64,000 nucleotides of DNA, taken from positions 77,310,474 through 77,374,473 of the forward strand of contig CP154956.1 in NCBI GenBank assembly GCA_039621445.1, given 5' to 3'. A program made the position numbers and the translations under genes. The stretch comes from Euglena gracilis (lineage: Eukaryota; Euglenida; Euglenophyceae; Euglenales). Below, piece after piece: positions 18,501-26,379 of the stretch. A model generated the notes under the pieces. It was not told the origin of the DNA, did no database searches, and worked only from the letters and a program-made list of their open reading frames with translations. Position 1 is the stretch's first letter; each line of letters begins with the position of its first letter.

Positions 18501-19931
18501 AAGTATTTTTTTGCCATAAAATTTTTTTTGGATCATAAAACTGATTTTGGCTGAATTGGCATATTTGGGGGGCATTTGTGCGGAGTCATGGCCAGTTTCC
18601 CCCCCCAGGACCCCCCCCGACCCCTCCCCCCCCGGCCCCCCTCCAGGCCCCCCCCAGGACACCCCCAGGACCCCCCCAGGCCCCCCCCAGGACCCCCCCA
18701 GGACCCCCCCAGGACTGAGTCCTGGGGGGGGGGGGAACTGGCCATAAGTGTTTGTGCGGTTTCGACTTTTCGGTGCCCGTTCGGCCCGTTTGTACCTGTC
18801 CAATGTCCGAAAGCTGCCAACTTGTGGTGGACATAGAATGCTGCCCAATTGAACATTTGCAAATATTACCAGGGGGGGAATTGAAGCTAGATAAAATTAG
18901 AAGCGAAAAAATTGGAAGCCGAAAAAATTGGTGCCAAACCTGAAAAACGGCCCGGAAAAAATTGGCAGGTTTTGTTTGCAAGATGACTGGAAAAAGGGCG
19001 ATTTCGAAAATTTTGAGGCAGGATTTTCAAAACAGGGCTGGAAAAATTTGGCAGGATTTCTGAACGCCAATTTTTTCCCAATGAATTTTTTCGGCCTCCA
19101 ATTCCCCCCCCCCCGGTATTGCATTTTGGACTTTTCGGAGGATTGACTTTCCATGATTTCTTTCGGTTTTTGAGATTGGCCAACCTGCCAGTTTTTGGCA
19201 CTTTTTCAGGTGGGTGTCATTTCTGGGGGGTATGGGGAGGTCTTGGTTAAACATTAACTTTTCCCAAAGTGATCCCCATCTGTGCAAGTTGGGTGGGTAT
19301 GGATGGGGTGTTTCCCACGCCCCCGCAACCCCCCTCCCTGCGACCCTCACTTTAAACCCAATGCAGGCTTCCAAAAAGCCCAAAAAATTCACATTAATCA
19401 ATTAGGAGTCAAAGCTACAAAAAAAAATTCCTAATGTGACCTTTTTGGACCAAAATGGCATGCAAATTCCAAATTGGGATAAGGGAAGGGGGTCCTGAGG
19501 ATAGCATTTGAAAACCTTTCGACTCTGGGAGATTCTAAACAGCAACTTCATTGGCGGAAACATTTGGCAGATTAGGAAATTCCAAAAAAAACTCCAAAAT
19601 TAGAAAACTCCCCAAAAAGCAAACACAAAAAACCACAAAGATGATCAACAATCCAATTGGGCAAAAAGAATCACAATTCACACATTGCCACCCAAAGATT
19701 GGGGTTCAAAAAAATAATAACAGGCAAAACACCACACCTCACGGAAGAAGGGGATCATTGTGAGCATCATTCGTGTCACTCCATTCTCCCGGCACCGTGG
19801 GCACATGCTTTCAATCTAAAAAAACAAAACAAAACAACAACAACAACAACAACAACAACACCTCACTTCCATTGTCAAACACAGTGCCATCATCCAAATG
19901 TGTGACCCCATTGTCATCATTGGAGCGTCGG
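6219..19931 (-). CDS. ZPR1: ZPR1 zinc-finger protein (split gene, partial)
   Basis: ZPR1 proteins have two C4 zinc fingers, each followed by a beta-rich A/B domain; in other eukaryotes they bind translation factor eEF1A and shuttle between cytoplasm and nucleus. Eleven exons in conserved order are readable here: 19862-19931, 19738-19815, 14722-14871, 12809-12837, 11979-12054, 10826-10888, 9895-10026, 9230-9441, 7859-7922, 6647-6703, 6219-6305. They give finger 1 (CPRC, then ECLNEEC), domain 1 (IPELDFEIPP, TTVEGLL, IDAFIIKLK), the linker, finger 2 (CFAC, CEYC, SNEVKSGGAI) and domain 2 (RDLLKS, CIPELELEL, FTTVEGLL, GDSS). Not found: the first Met, the exon with the DDP-GNSF-type motif expected between 10826 and 10026, and the last exons with the second DDP motif. 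Introns are a mix of GT-AG and nonconventional types. The family call is firm; the exact joins vary in certainty and are stated per exon. Confidence 0.93.
6306..6646 (-). repeat. ZPR1 GT-AG intron with TATG/TA microsatellite
   Basis: A 341-bp intron starting GTCAGC and ending CCTCAG on the - strand. About 130 bp of it (6428-6562) is a TATG/TA microsatellite. The join gives a phase-0 continuation SQMKS|QLENTT, slightly longer than the usual spacing in the family, so the donor could lie a few codons upstream. Confidence 0.65.
6647..6703 (-). CDS. ZPR1: ZPR1 exon h (FTTVEGLL motif)
   Basis: Nineteen codons read GSLGSMFTTVEGLLSQMKS. FTTVEGLL is a signature of the ZPR1 domain. The exon start was set by the nonconventional rule (5 nt after CTG, before GGC TCA). 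This gives the segment IPELELELQE|GSLGSMFT, with the same spacing between IPEL and TTVEGLL as I know from other ZPR1 proteins. Confidence 0.85.
6704..7858 (-). mobile_element. Nonconventional ZPR1 intron with CAGGCTT...AAGCCTG ends
   Basis: On the coding strand the intron starts GGC-CAGGCTTTG and ends CAGAAGCCTG-CGGTC. There is no GT at the 5' side and no AG at the 3' side. CAG is at +4 to +6 and CTG at -8 to -6. The 8 nt before CAG (AGGAGGGC) and after CTG (CGGTCGGC) match at 5 of 8 positions, as a decayed target duplication would. The ends resemble family K (CAGGCTTCTGC) and B (CAGGCTTGTGC). Length is 1155 bp; it holds a G/C-rich patch at 7400-7600. Confidence 0.75.
7859..7922 (-). CDS. ZPR1: ZPR1 exon g (RDLLKS...IPELELEL)
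   Basis: Sixty-four nt coding (R)DLLKSHTCSVCIPELELEL then QE; DLLKS-TC and IPELE-EL are diagnostic for the second ZPR1 domain. The 3' end is nonconventional (GAG|GGCCAG). The 5' junction with exon f has two in-phase solutions: AG|A giving Arg before DLLKS (family-like), or a GT-AG intron giving Asn. Confidence 0.88.
7923..9229 (-). repeat. ZPR1 intron with family J repeats and AT-rich stretch
   Basis: The intron between exons f and g. From 8145 to 8365 it carries family J: several copies of CCAAATAACCTGGC or CAGGTTATTTGGGG with TTGGAACCAACTTTT-like flanks. Related copies lie at 10190, 16735-16900 and elsewhere. From 8400 to 9150 it is A/T-rich with A-runs and no recognised feature. Confidence 0.55.
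9230..9441 (-). CDS. ZPR1: ZPR1 exon f (second zinc finger)
   Basis: Seventy codons beginning VELGYTLPEVCFACKREGEV, then NIPHFKETVIMSFSCEYCGF and KSNEVKSGGAIPDHGTRLTL. The four zinc ligands CFAC and CEYC, the NIPHFKE motif and NEVKSGGA are the hallmark of ZPR1 finger 2. The acceptor is conventional (CTCACAG before 9441). The 3' end is either TTGGAAG|TGCAAT (nonconventional) or one base earlier (GT-AG). Confidence 0.95.
9442..9894 (-). other. ZPR1 conventional GT-AG intron
   Basis: A 453-bp intron with donor GTACCCC and acceptor CCTCACAG. It joins DDGK to VELGY in phase 0. No repeat family was recognised in it. Confidence 0.75.
9895..10026 (-). CDS. ZPR1: ZPR1 exon e (inter-domain linker)
   Basis: Forty-four codons read RSQADDIALGLAVPDDAADE then TPKPAMDYNTRRTEKQEELL and DDGK. 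It sits where the family has the RT-x-EQ-x-LGL turn and an acidic linker before finger 2. The acceptor is conventional (CCTTCCAG before 10026). Confidence 0.85.
10027..10825 (-). other. ZPR1 intronic region; expected exon not identified
   Basis: The family has a segment with a DDP-GNSF-type motif between the parts encoded by exons d and e, so an exon should lie here. I could not find it on the - strand. The stretch contains a family J fragment (10185-10210) and A-rich DNA. A + strand frame at 10486-10848 is open but has no recognisable content. Confidence 0.5.
10826..10888 (-). CDS. ZPR1: ZPR1 exon d (IDAFIIKLK)
   Basis: Twenty-one codons read ISGMAATQIDAFIIKLKCCL then E; IDxFIxKLK is conserved in ZPR1 domain 1. 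The 5' junction has two in-phase solutions: GT-AG (TGT|GTTGTG to CTGGAG|ATC) or the CAG/CTG rule with a start 2 nt later. The 3' end (GAG|TTCCAG) follows the CAG rule but its partner is unknown. Confidence 0.75.
10889..11978 (-). other. ZPR1 intron, no recognised content
   Basis: About 1.1 kb between exons c and d. No MITE ends, open frames or RNA genes were recognised. It is less G/C-homopolymer-rich than most of the window. Confidence 0.5.
11979..12054 (-). CDS. ZPR1: ZPR1 exon c (DFEIPP...TTVEGLL)
   Basis: Codes DFEIPPQFGEITTVEGLLSV then AIEAC. Joined to exon b it gives IPEL|DFEIPP, the conserved start of ZPR1 domain 1. The pentamer GAGCT occurs at both sides of the junction (12809-12813 and 12055-12059), so the exact cut within it is ambiguous. 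Confidence 0.9.
12055..12808 (-). other. ZPR1 nonconventional intron flanked by GAGCT direct repeat
   Basis: There is no GT-AG pair that keeps the frame. The intron is bounded by a direct repeat GAGCT and has imperfect complementary ends (CCATTGCTGTT near the 5' end, GAAAGCAACGG near the 3' end). The spacing does not follow the 3/5 rule seen in the other cases. The middle holds a T-rich tract and two G runs. Confidence 0.5.
12809..12837 (-). CDS. ZPR1: ZPR1 exon b, a 29-nt microexon
   Basis: Codes DHTTVAIPEL (29 nt if cut after GAGCT). IPEL is conserved. With exon a it gives AVIRS|DHTTVAIPEL, which matches the family spacing between the finger-1 region and IPEL exactly. Both neighbours are nonconventional introns. 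Confidence 0.88.
13060..13440 (-). pseudogene. hAT-like transposase C-terminal remnant
   Basis: A - strand frame reads FAAQAERTFSQFRHIQTDDR followed by LNMTDEILHQGFF. This fits the hAT dimerisation region pattern (ER-x-FS ... i-T-x-x-R-x-x-m ... L). Downstream, in another frame, comes HAAQRTTSEWVIWAKGDGFD, a segment repeated at 14380-14500. Frames are shifted and no N-terminal catalytic part was recognised, so it is a decayed copy. It lies in the same intron that has hAT-type ends. Confidence 0.6.
13490..13990. repeat. 18-bp minisatellite (GTCCAGCATCTGCATCTT)n
   Basis: Imperfect tandem copies of GTCCAGCATCTGCATCTT fill about 500 bp, with variants GTGTCTACA and AACAACATC. On the - strand it is open and would read repeats of D-A-G-Q-D-A/V; it directly adjoins the start of the hAT-like remnant frame. 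Probably a degenerate acidic repeat of the transposon ORF or a simple minisatellite. Confidence 0.85.
14380..14500 (-). pseudogene. Second copy of hAT-like transposase segment
   Basis: Near-copy of 13175-13290 (shared TTGGCCCAAATAACCC, GGTGGTTCTTTGAGCAGCAT, AGAAGAGAGGC). The - strand reads HAAQRTTFERVIWAKAECFD. It shows an internal duplication inside the intron-transposon. Confidence 0.6.
14722..14871 (-). CDS. ZPR1: ZPR1 exon a (finger 1, second half)
   Basis: Fifty codons: VIVSSFECLNEECNEKNTFV, QFGGAFQEAGAEYVLRPTEE, ADLSRAVIRS. VIVSSFxC and QF(A/G)G are ZPR1 signatures. The second zinc-ligand pair is C-X4-C (CLNEEC) instead of the usual C-X2-C, and the following Gly is missing. Acceptor conventional (GGTTCCAG before 14871); 3' end nonconventional. 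Confidence 0.93.
16735..16900. repeat. Family J inverted repeat
   Basis: Starts CCCCAAATAACCTGGCGGGG and ends with the complement CCCCGCCAGGTTATTTGGGG, with TTGGTTCCAATAACCTGGCA inside. It resembles 8145-8365 and ranks as a MITE-like repeat. Confidence 0.65.
17290..17936. pseudogene. Rearranged DIRS-like retroelement remnant
   Basis: The - strand of 17290-17720 reads segments related to the right-hand element: SLTENRKTSWDTIIDPQWDL and RPVMRTKLCLLIPGFDGLQ (compare SAMLLIPGFCGLR at 62500). The + strand of 17740-17936 reads ALHDLLRQILEGKQMQAQT followed by IKHLLGAT, related to LHDLLRQIFDWQQMQ on the - strand near 62745. The two parts have opposite orientation here but the same orientation at 62 kb, so this copy is inverted internally. 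Confidence 0.6.
19738..19815 (-). CDS. ZPR1: ZPR1 exon with finger 1, first half
   Basis: Twenty-six codons: IESMCPRCRENGVTRMMLTM then IPFFRE. The CPRC ligand pair, NGVTR and IPFFRE are the classic start of the ZPR1 finger-1 domain. Donor GAG|GTGTGG, acceptor TTTTTTTAG|ATT; joined upstream it gives SE|IESMC, the expected motif. Confidence 0.95.
19816..19861 (-). other. ZPR1 46-nt microintron made of a TTG microsatellite
   Basis: On the coding strand it is GTG followed by TTG repeats, then TTTTGTTTTGTTTTTTTAG: a GT-AG intron of only 46 nt built almost wholly of a trinucleotide repeat. Reading through meets a stop, so removal is needed for the frame. Confidence 0.8.
19862..19931 (-). CDS. ZPR1: ZPR1 most N-terminal exon seen
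   Basis: Codes RRSNDDNGVTHLDDGTVFDN then GSE; acidic, as is usual before finger 1. The upstream boundary is CCCAACTG-GATTG|C, i.e. CTG plus 5 nt, and the sequence beyond it (CAGTTGGGTTTTTTTGGGG on +) is a family S end. The exon with the initiator Met lies further right and was not found. Confidence 0.75.
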
Positions 19932-20320
19932 CAATCCAGTTGGGTTTTTTTGGGGTGTTGCAATGTTACACAGATGGAAACATCCGGGACCCCCCCCCCA
20001 GTGCCAACCCCCGATACAGATGAAATTATAACACCAAACATGGCCATTTTGGACTCAAAATTGTTTCCAGCAACTTTGGCGCTGACTTTTGGTAATTTTT
20101 TCAAGGGGGGGTTGGCAATACAGTTGGGTCCCCGTGACCCCCCCCCCCCGTCAAGATACAGTGTAGTGTCAGGGACGGTGAAGTTTCAAATGGTGAATTT
20201 CCCCACGGGGGGTGGGGAGACGGGAAGGGGGAGGGGTCCAAAATGATCAAATTCCACTGCCTAATCTCCAGTTGCCCTGACCTTCGTGATGAACAAGAAA
20301 ACATTTCCATAAAAATCACC
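19932..20320. repeat. Family S ends and G/C-rich DNA
   Basis: GGCAATCCAGTTGGG (19931) and GGCAATACAGTTGGGTCCCC (20114) are two ends of family S, also seen as GGCAGTACAGTTGGG at 32962 and 33174. The 20320-21050 stretch after it holds G-runs and no recognised feature. Confidence 0.5.
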
Positions 20321-21054
20321 TATTCATCATCCGGCGGGATCTAGGAAAGTCCTGGAGAACAAGAGACTCTCATCCCCTAGACCGCCCCCCCCCCCTCCTA
20401 CATTCAGCTTGGGAGCTTGGGGAAAATGTTCAGTTGAAATTTTTTTTAACCAATTTAGGGAGGATTAGGCAGGTCCAAGGGAGGGGGGAGGTTGCCGCAG
20501 CGCGCGCTGTTTGAGGGGGGGGGGGTCTGGCCGATGCGGTGCATGCGGCGCTTCCGCCACACCATGGGCCAAGTTCTGGCTTTTTTAAAAAAAATGCAAA
20601 AATGTCATCATTTGGGCAATTTTTCCGGTCGGGACAAAATGATGTTGGAAAAAATTACAATTGTTTTCGGGTTGAGGGGGCGTTGTGCCTAGTCTCCTGT
20701 GCACACCCTGTGCATTTAAATGGGAGGTTGGGCCGACCAGGTTGGCTCGGCCTCCAATAATCTGCATTCCCCCTTGAAATTTAAGCCCCCCCTCCAAATT
20801 TGATTCAATAAATTTGACTCCAAACTGCATGGAAACACATTGGAATGACCTTGAAGCTGTCAAAAAAACGTCCCGAATTCAAAAAATATTGTAAACCCAG
20901 AATATTGCTTGATTATTTTGTCGGCTTAAAGCCTCCTCCGGGGGGGGGGACCCCTGCCAAAAGCAACAAACCCTTTGTGTATGCAAGGCAAGGATGGCAA
21001 CGTCTAACAAACTTTCGACGGTGCTAACTTTGTTGGCCTACAGCCTCGGGGGGG

Positions 21055-21175
21055 GGGGCTAACCCTGACCCTGACCGCAATCCCAACTTTGGTCCTATCC
21101 TAATCCTAACCCCACCCTTAACCGTAACCATAAACCTAACCCTGACCCTGACCCTAACCCTAACCCTGACTCACT
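21055..21175 (+). repeat. Interstitial telomere-like tract
   Basis: Degenerate units AACCCT, AACCCTGACCCTGACC, AACCATAAACCTAACCCTG and AACCCTAACCCTAACC fill 120 bp. TTAGGG-type repeats are the known euglenozoan telomere unit, so this is either an internal telomeric fossil or telomerase-filled break. Further right, single AGGGTTAGGGTTA motifs occur at 50638 and 51128. Confidence 0.85.
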
Positions 21176-21449
21176 CTCAAGTCACTTTTTTTATTATGAA
21201 AAAGGTGCAAAAAAAGTGGTCAAAAATCGACGTTTTTTGGACATTTTCAAAAAAATTTTTTGGCAAATGTGCTTAAAAATGGCCATTTTTTGTGAACATA
21301 AAAGTTGCAAATTGACTTTTTGGGGGGTGTCCAAGGGTGGGGTGTGGGGACAGCTCGGGGGGGGCTGGGGTGCTAAACCCTCACCCAAGCTGCTCCCCCT
21401 GTATTGTTTGGGCCGTAAGAGGGGGCATAGTGTACTGATCTAGATGAGT

Positions 21450-21676
21450 TCTTGTTGGTTCGGTCAGTTGATGCTTCCAAAATTTACAGAACAAAGCAAG
21501 ATTTGGAAGGTGGTTCAAAGGCGAAGCAAGAGAAGGCTGGAAAAGATCTTTCACGATGACCTAACAGGAACTTTCATGACAAAAATGAGAGCACAAAAGG
21601 CGTCAGTTCCAACAGGATCCCATCAACAGTGGTTTGAACCATGCAGGTCATTGGTGAATATTTTTGTCTGTGCAGC
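21450..21676 (+). CDS. Possible exon, basic protein, unrecognised
   Basis: About 75 codons read WFGQLMLPKFTEQSKIWKVV, QRRSKRRLEKIFHDDLTGTF, MTKMRAQKASVPTGSHQQWF and EPCRSLVNIFVCAA. The composition is protein-like and basic in a region otherwise made of repeats. It runs directly into a family B element. No domain is recognised and the splice sites are unknown; it may belong to a gene or to a transposon ORF. The 21940-22055 stretch after the insertion is also open (VCLTPSISTGGTVHCDRIAF), perhaps its continuation. Confidence 0.35.
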
Positions 21677-21935
21677 AAGGCTTGTGCTTAGTCGGGTGCT
21701 TACCCCACGGGGGGGGGGTGCTAGGGGCAGGCACCCCATAGCACCCGATCCGACCCCCCCGGGGGGGGTAGGGTTTTGGGGGGGGGGGGCTGCCCCTAGC
21801 AGGCACCCCCCTCCGACCCCGGCGCCAAAGGCGCCCGGAGCCCGGAAAAGGCCATTTTCAATGAAAATTTTCTGGGTCCCCCCGGACCCCCCCGGGGGGG
21901 TGTGCCTGCTGGGGGCACACCTTCTATGATTTGGT
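21677..21935. mobile_element. Family B element, copy 1 (degenerate)
   Basis: Starts AAGGCTTGTGCTTAGTCGGG, then GGGGCAGGCACCCCATAGCA and the mirrored CCTAGCAGGCACCC, with the CGGCGCC-type centre and TTTTCAATGAAAATTTTCTGG shared with 37811-38103 and 47902-48640. The right end lacks the standard GCACAAGCATG. Confidence 0.7.
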
Positions 21936-22094
21936 GTGTTTGACCCCGTCGATTAGCACCGGCGGCACAGTTCACTGTGATCGCATAGCGTTCACAGTAT
22001 TGCCCCTCTTCTCCCATGCATTGTGTGAGACCCAAAGACACTGTTCAATGGAGCTTTGACAGGGGGAGGGGGCCTCAAATTTTGCATTTTTGGC

Positions 22095-22623
22095 ACTTTT
22101 TCACCCAGCCAGGGGGTAGATCTGGCCTGGGGGGGGGGGTTGTTGGCCGACCCTAGGGTCGGCCCAAGGTCGCTAAGGTCGCTCTACGGTCGTGGGCCGA
22201 CCCTAGGGTCGCTGAGGTTGCTCTAGGGTCGTGGGTCCCAGGGTCGTGTGCCGACCCTGGGGTCGACCCTAGGGTCGACCCACCCATCAAATCACGACCT
22301 CGCCCCCCATCAAATCTTTTAGAAATTTTTTTTGGATGTTTCAAGCCTCCAAATAGAAACAAAACAAAAGGTGGGAACAATGATATTGGTTGCTTATGAG
22401 CAACCAATACAGCTTTGGGATTTGCCCCCCCAAAACGATTTGGTAACACAAGGGATTTTGTAATTTTGGGGCCCTCGAACAGTTGAGGAACAAAAGGGAT
22501 TTGCCCCCCAAAACGATTTGGTAACACAAGGGATTTTGTTATTTTGGGGCCCTCGAGCAGTTGAGCAACAAAAATGATTTTGTGATTGTGTGGGGGGGGG
22601 TGGACTTGGCCTGGGGGGGGTTC
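22095..22623. repeat. Family V palindromes and ACGATTTGGTAACACAAGGG repeats
   Basis: GGCCGACCCTAGGGTCGGCC palindromes (22145-22275) are followed by two direct copies of a unit CCAAAACGATTTGGTAACAC...GAGCAGTTGAGCAACAAAA (22425-22570). Related V units occur at 24280-24480, 25915-26170 and 37180-37320. No gene. Confidence 0.65.
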
Positions 22624-24263
22624 CATCGGTGTAGAAACAATTTTTTCTCGGGGGGGGGGGGGGGGGAGAACCTGGGCCAGAAGCGAAGTTAGCGCCGGCC
22701 ATAAACAGAAAAATTCCAAAAATAGCACCTTTTCAAAAATTTTCGGCACCGAAAAGCATAGTGGGCCGGCCTGTTTTTTTTGACGTTGTTTTTTTTTTTG
22801 ACTATTTTTTTTTAAAAAGCACGTTTTGTTTTCAAAAAAAATGCCCACTATGCCGAAAAGTTTATCCCACTCCCCCCTAGGGTGACCCCCCCCCCCCCAG
22901 GGAGGGGGGCGGGCTCGGCCGGACCCACCCACCCCTCCCCCCCCCCGGGGTCCACGACTGAAAAAACCCCTGTGACCAATGTTGTTTGTATGTGTTGTTT
23001 TCTTTTTGCCGCCCGAAGGGCGGCGAGACGGTAGCACTTTTTGAAAGAAGGCATTGAGGTTGCCTCCCAACACCCGCCCCCTCCGGGCCATTTTGTATGG
23101 AACAAAAAATATATTGCCGCCCGAAGGGCGGCTGGACGGTAGTGCAATTTTCCAAGAACATTCCCCAAAAAGAGCCAAATTTGTCAATAAGAAAATGGTT
23201 TGCTCTTCAAAATTAACATTGGGGGGAGCACAACGGCTCTGGTCGGCGACGGCCGGTCCCCTAAACTAGTGGAAACGTTTAGAAGCCTAAAAGTATATAA
23301 AAAAAAGTAAAGATACATGTGTTTCCTTGAGACGTGAGCGATTGTCCAAGAGGCAACGCCTGGGAAAGTTCAATGAAAAGTGGGTTGGTTGGTTAATCGA
23401 AAAGGAAATTTTTCACCATGGGACCTGAAAAAATTTTGGGATTTTAGAATGTGTGGAAAATGCAAAAAAGAAAAAGAGCTCCAATTAGGACAATTTTGTA
23501 CGGAACAAAGAAACTAGAGTGTGGCGCCCGGAAGGGAGGGTCTGGACGGTTTAGGAGGCAATTTTCCAGAAAATTCCCAAAAAAGAGCCAATTAGTTTGC
23601 CAGAATTTGGCTCTACTTTCAAAATTAAACCCTTGGGGGTGGGTCGCGGGGGGGGGGTCGCGGGGGGGGTCGCGGAGGATACACCCCCATTAGAAGCCAA
23701 TCAAATACATGTTTCCTGTGCCACCCAAAGGGCGGCGAGACGGGGAGAATATTCACAAACAGCAACTTCAAGATTGGAAAAGGAAGCTCCAATTATTAGG
23801 AATTTGTACACATTTTTGGCAATTTTGCTCTTTTTTCCCCTACTGGGATGTGGCTCCATGTTTGGGCCGCCCGAAGGGGGGGGTCGCGGGGGGGGGTCGC
23901 GGAGGATACACCCCATTAGAAGCCAAGTCAAGATACATGTGTTTCCTGTTGCCACCCAAAGGGCGGCGAGACGGGAGTTTTGGGCCAAGGTTTTAGGGGG
24001 GCCCAGGGGCGACCACGGCGCCTTCGGCGCCGCGGTCCCCGCCCCTGGGCTCCCCCTAACTCTTAGCCCAAACACAGTTCTTGACACAGAAAAGTTGGGT
24101 TCTTAATCTGAAAGAATTTTTTCACAAAGTGCAAAAAAATTTTGGAGGGTAACTTTTTTCGGGGGGGGGCGAAAAAAATTTGAGTCAAAAAATCCTTGGG
24201 GGGGGGCGAAAAAATCTCGGGGGGGCGGCCGCCCCCCCTGCCCCCCCAATTTCTACACCAATG
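22624..24263 (+). mobile_element. Family H element (H1), 1.64 kb, perfect 8-bp TSD
   Basis: Ends CATCGGTGTAGAAAC and AATTTCTACACCAATG are inverted repeats. GGGGGTTC stands immediately outside both ends (22616-22623 and 24264-24271). The interior has GCCGCCCGAAGGGCGGC hairpins (22989, 23115) and the stretch GCCAGAAGCGAAGTTAGCGC. A second copy, inverted, is at 30126-31154. No transposase frame is intact. Confidence 0.9.
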
Positions 24264-25900
24264 GGGGGTTCTGGGCCTAGGGTCATTTTGGGCCTAGGGT
24301 CGGCCCAAAATGACCCTAGGGTCGCTGGGGTCAGCCCACCCCACGACCTCGACCCCCCTCCAAATCCCCAGGGTCGGCCCATTATAGATCTTGGGGGGGG
24401 GTCGACCTTAGAGACCTCAGTGACCCCAGTGTCGTATTGGGCCGACCCTGGGGTCGGCCCACAACCCCAGATCCGGGAGCCCTGACCACCCCACCCCTCT
24501 GGGTGAACTTCAGTGGTGAAGTTCACCGCGAGATTTTTTAAGCAAAAATGGCCAAAAATGCCTTTTTTGGCAAGTTTTCAGAAATTTTGATAAGCCACAT
24601 GGACGCATACAAACTTCTTCCACTGTATCTTGTTGTAATTGGAAATGAACAACAATTTCTTCTTCCAGAAAATTTCGGAAATTGCCATTTCATTTTCAGG
24701 AAAAAAATATAGTATACAGATACAATCCTCCCTAGCCACCGTGGGAATGCCCACCTAGCCACCAAAAACTTGCAAAACAAAGGGCGGTCCAGGCATTGAA
24801 GACTGGGTAGTAATGGCCCAAAAAAAGACCCCCCCCCATCTAGAAAAAATGATCTAACTGACTAGGGGGATTTAGGGACTCCCTCCTTTCCGAATGAGCC
24901 ATTTCATTTTTCATTACCAAAAAATAACACCACCCAAAACCTCCAATTACTCAGCGTATCAACTACTTGGATGTTTTTAAACTCCAATGGTCCAATTTTT
25001 TTTTACAAAACTAGCATTTAACGTGACCCCCCCCTTTGGCACCCCCCCCCCCGGGAGCGTTTTGACCCCCTGGCGACAATTAGGGGGGGGGGTGACAATT
25101 AGGGGGGGGTTACTCAATTTACCCTACATGCCAATGGGTAACCCCCCCCTAATTGTCGCCCCCAAGGGGGGGGGGCGACTATTAGGGGGGGGGTGACAAA
25201 TAGGGGGGGGGGTCACGTTAAGGCATTAAAAAAAGCTCCGCTGTCAAAATTTTCGTCAAGATTAAGCAATCAGGTTCGACCTCCAAACCCCTTAAAGCTT
25301 TTGATCCAAAGATCAAAACGATCCAAACAATCCAGTGACAGGGTGACAGGGGGGTCTAGAACCCCCCACCTTGCCTCGCCAGCACTGAACAGGGTCGAAA
25401 ATCAAAAATGCCCCAATTTCTCAAGTTTCCCATTTACCCATTTTCCAAGTTTGGGCAGATTAGCAATGCTCCAAGGTGCTAGTAATTTTTTTAGTTGGCT
25501 CATTATTACCAATATTTTGTGATTTCAAGATGTTGTGGAAACTCCAAAGAGAACACACCTCCATTGTGCCAGCTTCGGTCGTCTCAACAACGTCGACCTG
25601 CTCCCCAATAGCAGGGAACAATTCCATTGCAGCCATGTTTCACCAACTGCATGGAATAATGCCAATTTACCGCATTTCCCTCACCCCCCCCCCCCCAAAT
25701 GGCAAACCCCCCCCCCATTAGCCAATTAGGGGGGAGGACAAGGGGGGGGGGGTCAGGTAATCTACCATGCCCCCCCATATAAGACCCCCCCTCGGGAACC
25801 AAAATCCCAGGGGGGTCATACATGGGGGGTTGCTCCCGGCCAAAGGGCCGGCCAGGGGGGGGCCAAAATGGGGGGGGGGGGGGGCTCCCGGATTTGGCCT
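24264..25900. repeat. Family V repeats, AT-rich stretch, GACAATTAGGGGGGG repeats
   Basis: 24280-24480 is family V; 24500-24530 carries the GTGAACTTCA palindrome (family I). 24540-25000 is single-copy-like DNA without a recognised gene. 25020-25210 has alternating GGGGTGACAATTAGGGGGG and complement. 25210-25720 has open frames but no recognisable product. 25720-25910 is G/C homopolymer-rich. Confidence 0.5.
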
Positions 25901-26205
25901 GGGGGGGGGGGGGGGGTTGTGGGCAGACCCTAGGGTCTGCCCACGGTCGCCAAAGGTCGCCAAAGGTCGCTATGGGTATTTCCTACTCAGTCTTTTTTGC
26001 ATTGTAGCGGCGTAGGCAACTGTTCCAGGGCCCTAAAAAAAAAAATCCCTTGTGTGTGCAACACCTTTTGTGTGTATGTTGCGCTAATTTGCCGTGGAGC
26101 GCATTTTTTGACATCGACCTGCCCACGACCTTTGGCGACCTTTGGTGACCCTAGGGTCTGCCCACAACCCCCCCCCCCAGGCCAAATCTACCCCCCGGGG
26201 GGGGG
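25895..26205. mobile_element. Family V element with long inverted ends
   Basis: GATTTGGCCTGGGGGGGG at 25892 and CCCCCCCAGGCCAAATC near 26190 are inverted ends; inside come GGGCAGACCCTAGGGTCTGC palindromes and CGCCAAAGGTCGCC repeats on both sides. Confidence 0.65.
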
Positions 26206-26379
26206 GGGCATGGTAATTCAGTTCATTTTTTGACCCCCCACCACCCATCGTCCCCCCGCATCAAAATTGTGTTGTAATTGGAAGGTCCATAAAGTTGGAA
26301 CGAGGACTGCTTACGTGCACAACGGCGTAAAATGTGGACTGAACATGATTTTGGGCGATCAACTATGTTCTAAACACGG

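Larger units (their letters stand above)
14872..19737 (-). other. ZPR1 conventional intron (4.9 kb) with nested repeats
   Basis: Donor GTGTGG after FFRE, acceptor TTCCAG before VIVSS. Contents: A/T-rich DNA to 16700; a TTCAACCACCTCTAACCCCC duplication (16680-16730); family J copy (16735-16900); retroelement remnant (17290-17936); a GGACCCCCCCAGG tandem tract (18600-18740); G-rich stretches to 19350. No other gene was recognised on either strand. Confidence 0.6.

Noticed and set aside
22153-23187. A 344-codon - strand open frame
   Set aside because: It crosses the boundary of element H1 (22624) and consists of repeat-derived low-complexity sequence; no domain.
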